Assembly: GCA_002732995.1 (NCBI GenBank)
Contig: NVTS01000117.1
Location: 1 to 6,131, forward strand
DNA from: Marinosulfonomonas sp.
GTDB taxonomy: Bacteria > Pseudomonadota > Alphaproteobacteria > Rhodobacterales > Rhodobacteraceae
Length of the DNA stretch: 6,131 bases
Reading direction: 5' to 3'
In this document: positions 5,868 through 6,131 of the stretch, in pieces
How positions within the stretch are numbered: position 1 is the stretch's first letter
How the letters are laid out: every line of letters begins with the position of its first letter
Notes under the pieces: model-generated
Database searches by the model: none
What the model saw: only the letters and a program-made list of their open reading frames with translations
Told to the model about the DNA's origin: nothing
Translations under genes and position numbers: made by a program

Positions 5868-6131
5868 ATGGGGTCATCAATCTCTAACTCTTCGAACATG
5901 AGTGACGCCGACTTTAAGGCCATTTCGGATATCGCCTACAAAGAAGCCGGACTGGTTTTCCTCCCCGAGAAAGCTTCATTGGTCCAATCTCGAATCAACC
6001 GCCGACTGCGCCAGTTAAAAATTAATAGTTTTTCGGAATATACGTCCTTTGTCGAATCAGAAGAGGGTCGCACTGAGCGGCGTAAAATGATTTCCTCTCT
6101 GACCACAAATGTATCTAATTTCTTCCGTGAA
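5868..6131 (+). CDS. cheR: Chemotaxis receptor methyltransferase CheR (5' part, cut by window end)
   Basis: CheR uses S-adenosylmethionine to methylate glutamates on chemoreceptors, which drives adaptation. Only the first 88 codons are present. They cover the all-helical N-terminal CheR domain, with the helix VQSRINRRLRQLKINSFSEY (39-58) and the diagnostic LTTNVSNFFRE (78-88) that leads into the methyltransferase domain. The frame is open to the window edge. ATG 5868 was chosen because GGAGG (5853-5857) lies 10 nt upstream inside the end of cheW. An in-frame ATG at 5898 would remove a Ser/Asn-rich ten-residue leader but has no Shine-Dalgarno sequence. By position, cheB and cheD may follow outside the window, as in many alphaproteobacterial che operons; that is inference. 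Confidence 0.93.
   Translation, partial: MGSSISNSSNMSDADFKAISDIAYKEAGLVFLPEKASLVQSRINRRLRQLKINSFSEYTSFVESEEGRTERRKMISSLTTNVSNFFRE

Overview
The window looks like part of an alphaproteobacterial chromosome, most likely from Rhodobacterales (Roseobacter-type). This rests on protein character, on a che gene order resembling alphaproteobacterial clusters, on moderately high GC coding DNA, and on CtrA-like sites ahead of the che genes. Taxonomy is an inference; there is no rRNA here. Every supported gene lies on the + strand.

Layout. Positions 1-267 hold no convincing gene. They contain a perfect 7-bp hairpin (54-70), a nine-C homopolymer (220-228) and a possible promoter around that homopolymer. 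Positions 274-918 and 918-2321 encode the small (DctQ-type) and large (DctM-type) membrane subunits of a TRAP transporter, overlapping by one base. The substrate-binding subunit (DctP) is not visible, so the substrate cannot be named. A 189-bp gap (2322-2510) separates this pair from a chemotaxis operon. The gap holds one exact and two one-mismatch TTAA-N7-TTAA sequences (CtrA-type sites) and a possible 13-codon leader ORF with a good Shine-Dalgarno sequence, whose stop overlaps the next start.

Chemotaxis operon: STAS-domain protein (2511-2789), cheY (2786-3157), cheA (3167-5392), cheW (5398-5865) and the 5' part of cheR (5868 to the window end). Genes overlap by 4 nt or are 2 to 9 nt apart, so co-transcription and translational coupling are very likely. 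In the expected circuit, CheW links receptors to the CheA kinase, CheA phosphorylates CheY (D55), CheR methylates receptors for adaptation, and the STAS protein probably tunes the CheA/CheY step, as CheS does in Sinorhizobium meliloti.

I see no clearly undescribed system. The most interesting points are the CtrA-like cluster, the STAS protein lacking the anti-anti-sigma phosphorylation serine, the possible coupling leader ORF, the C-tract in a possible promoter spacer, and the non-catalytic middle region of CheA.
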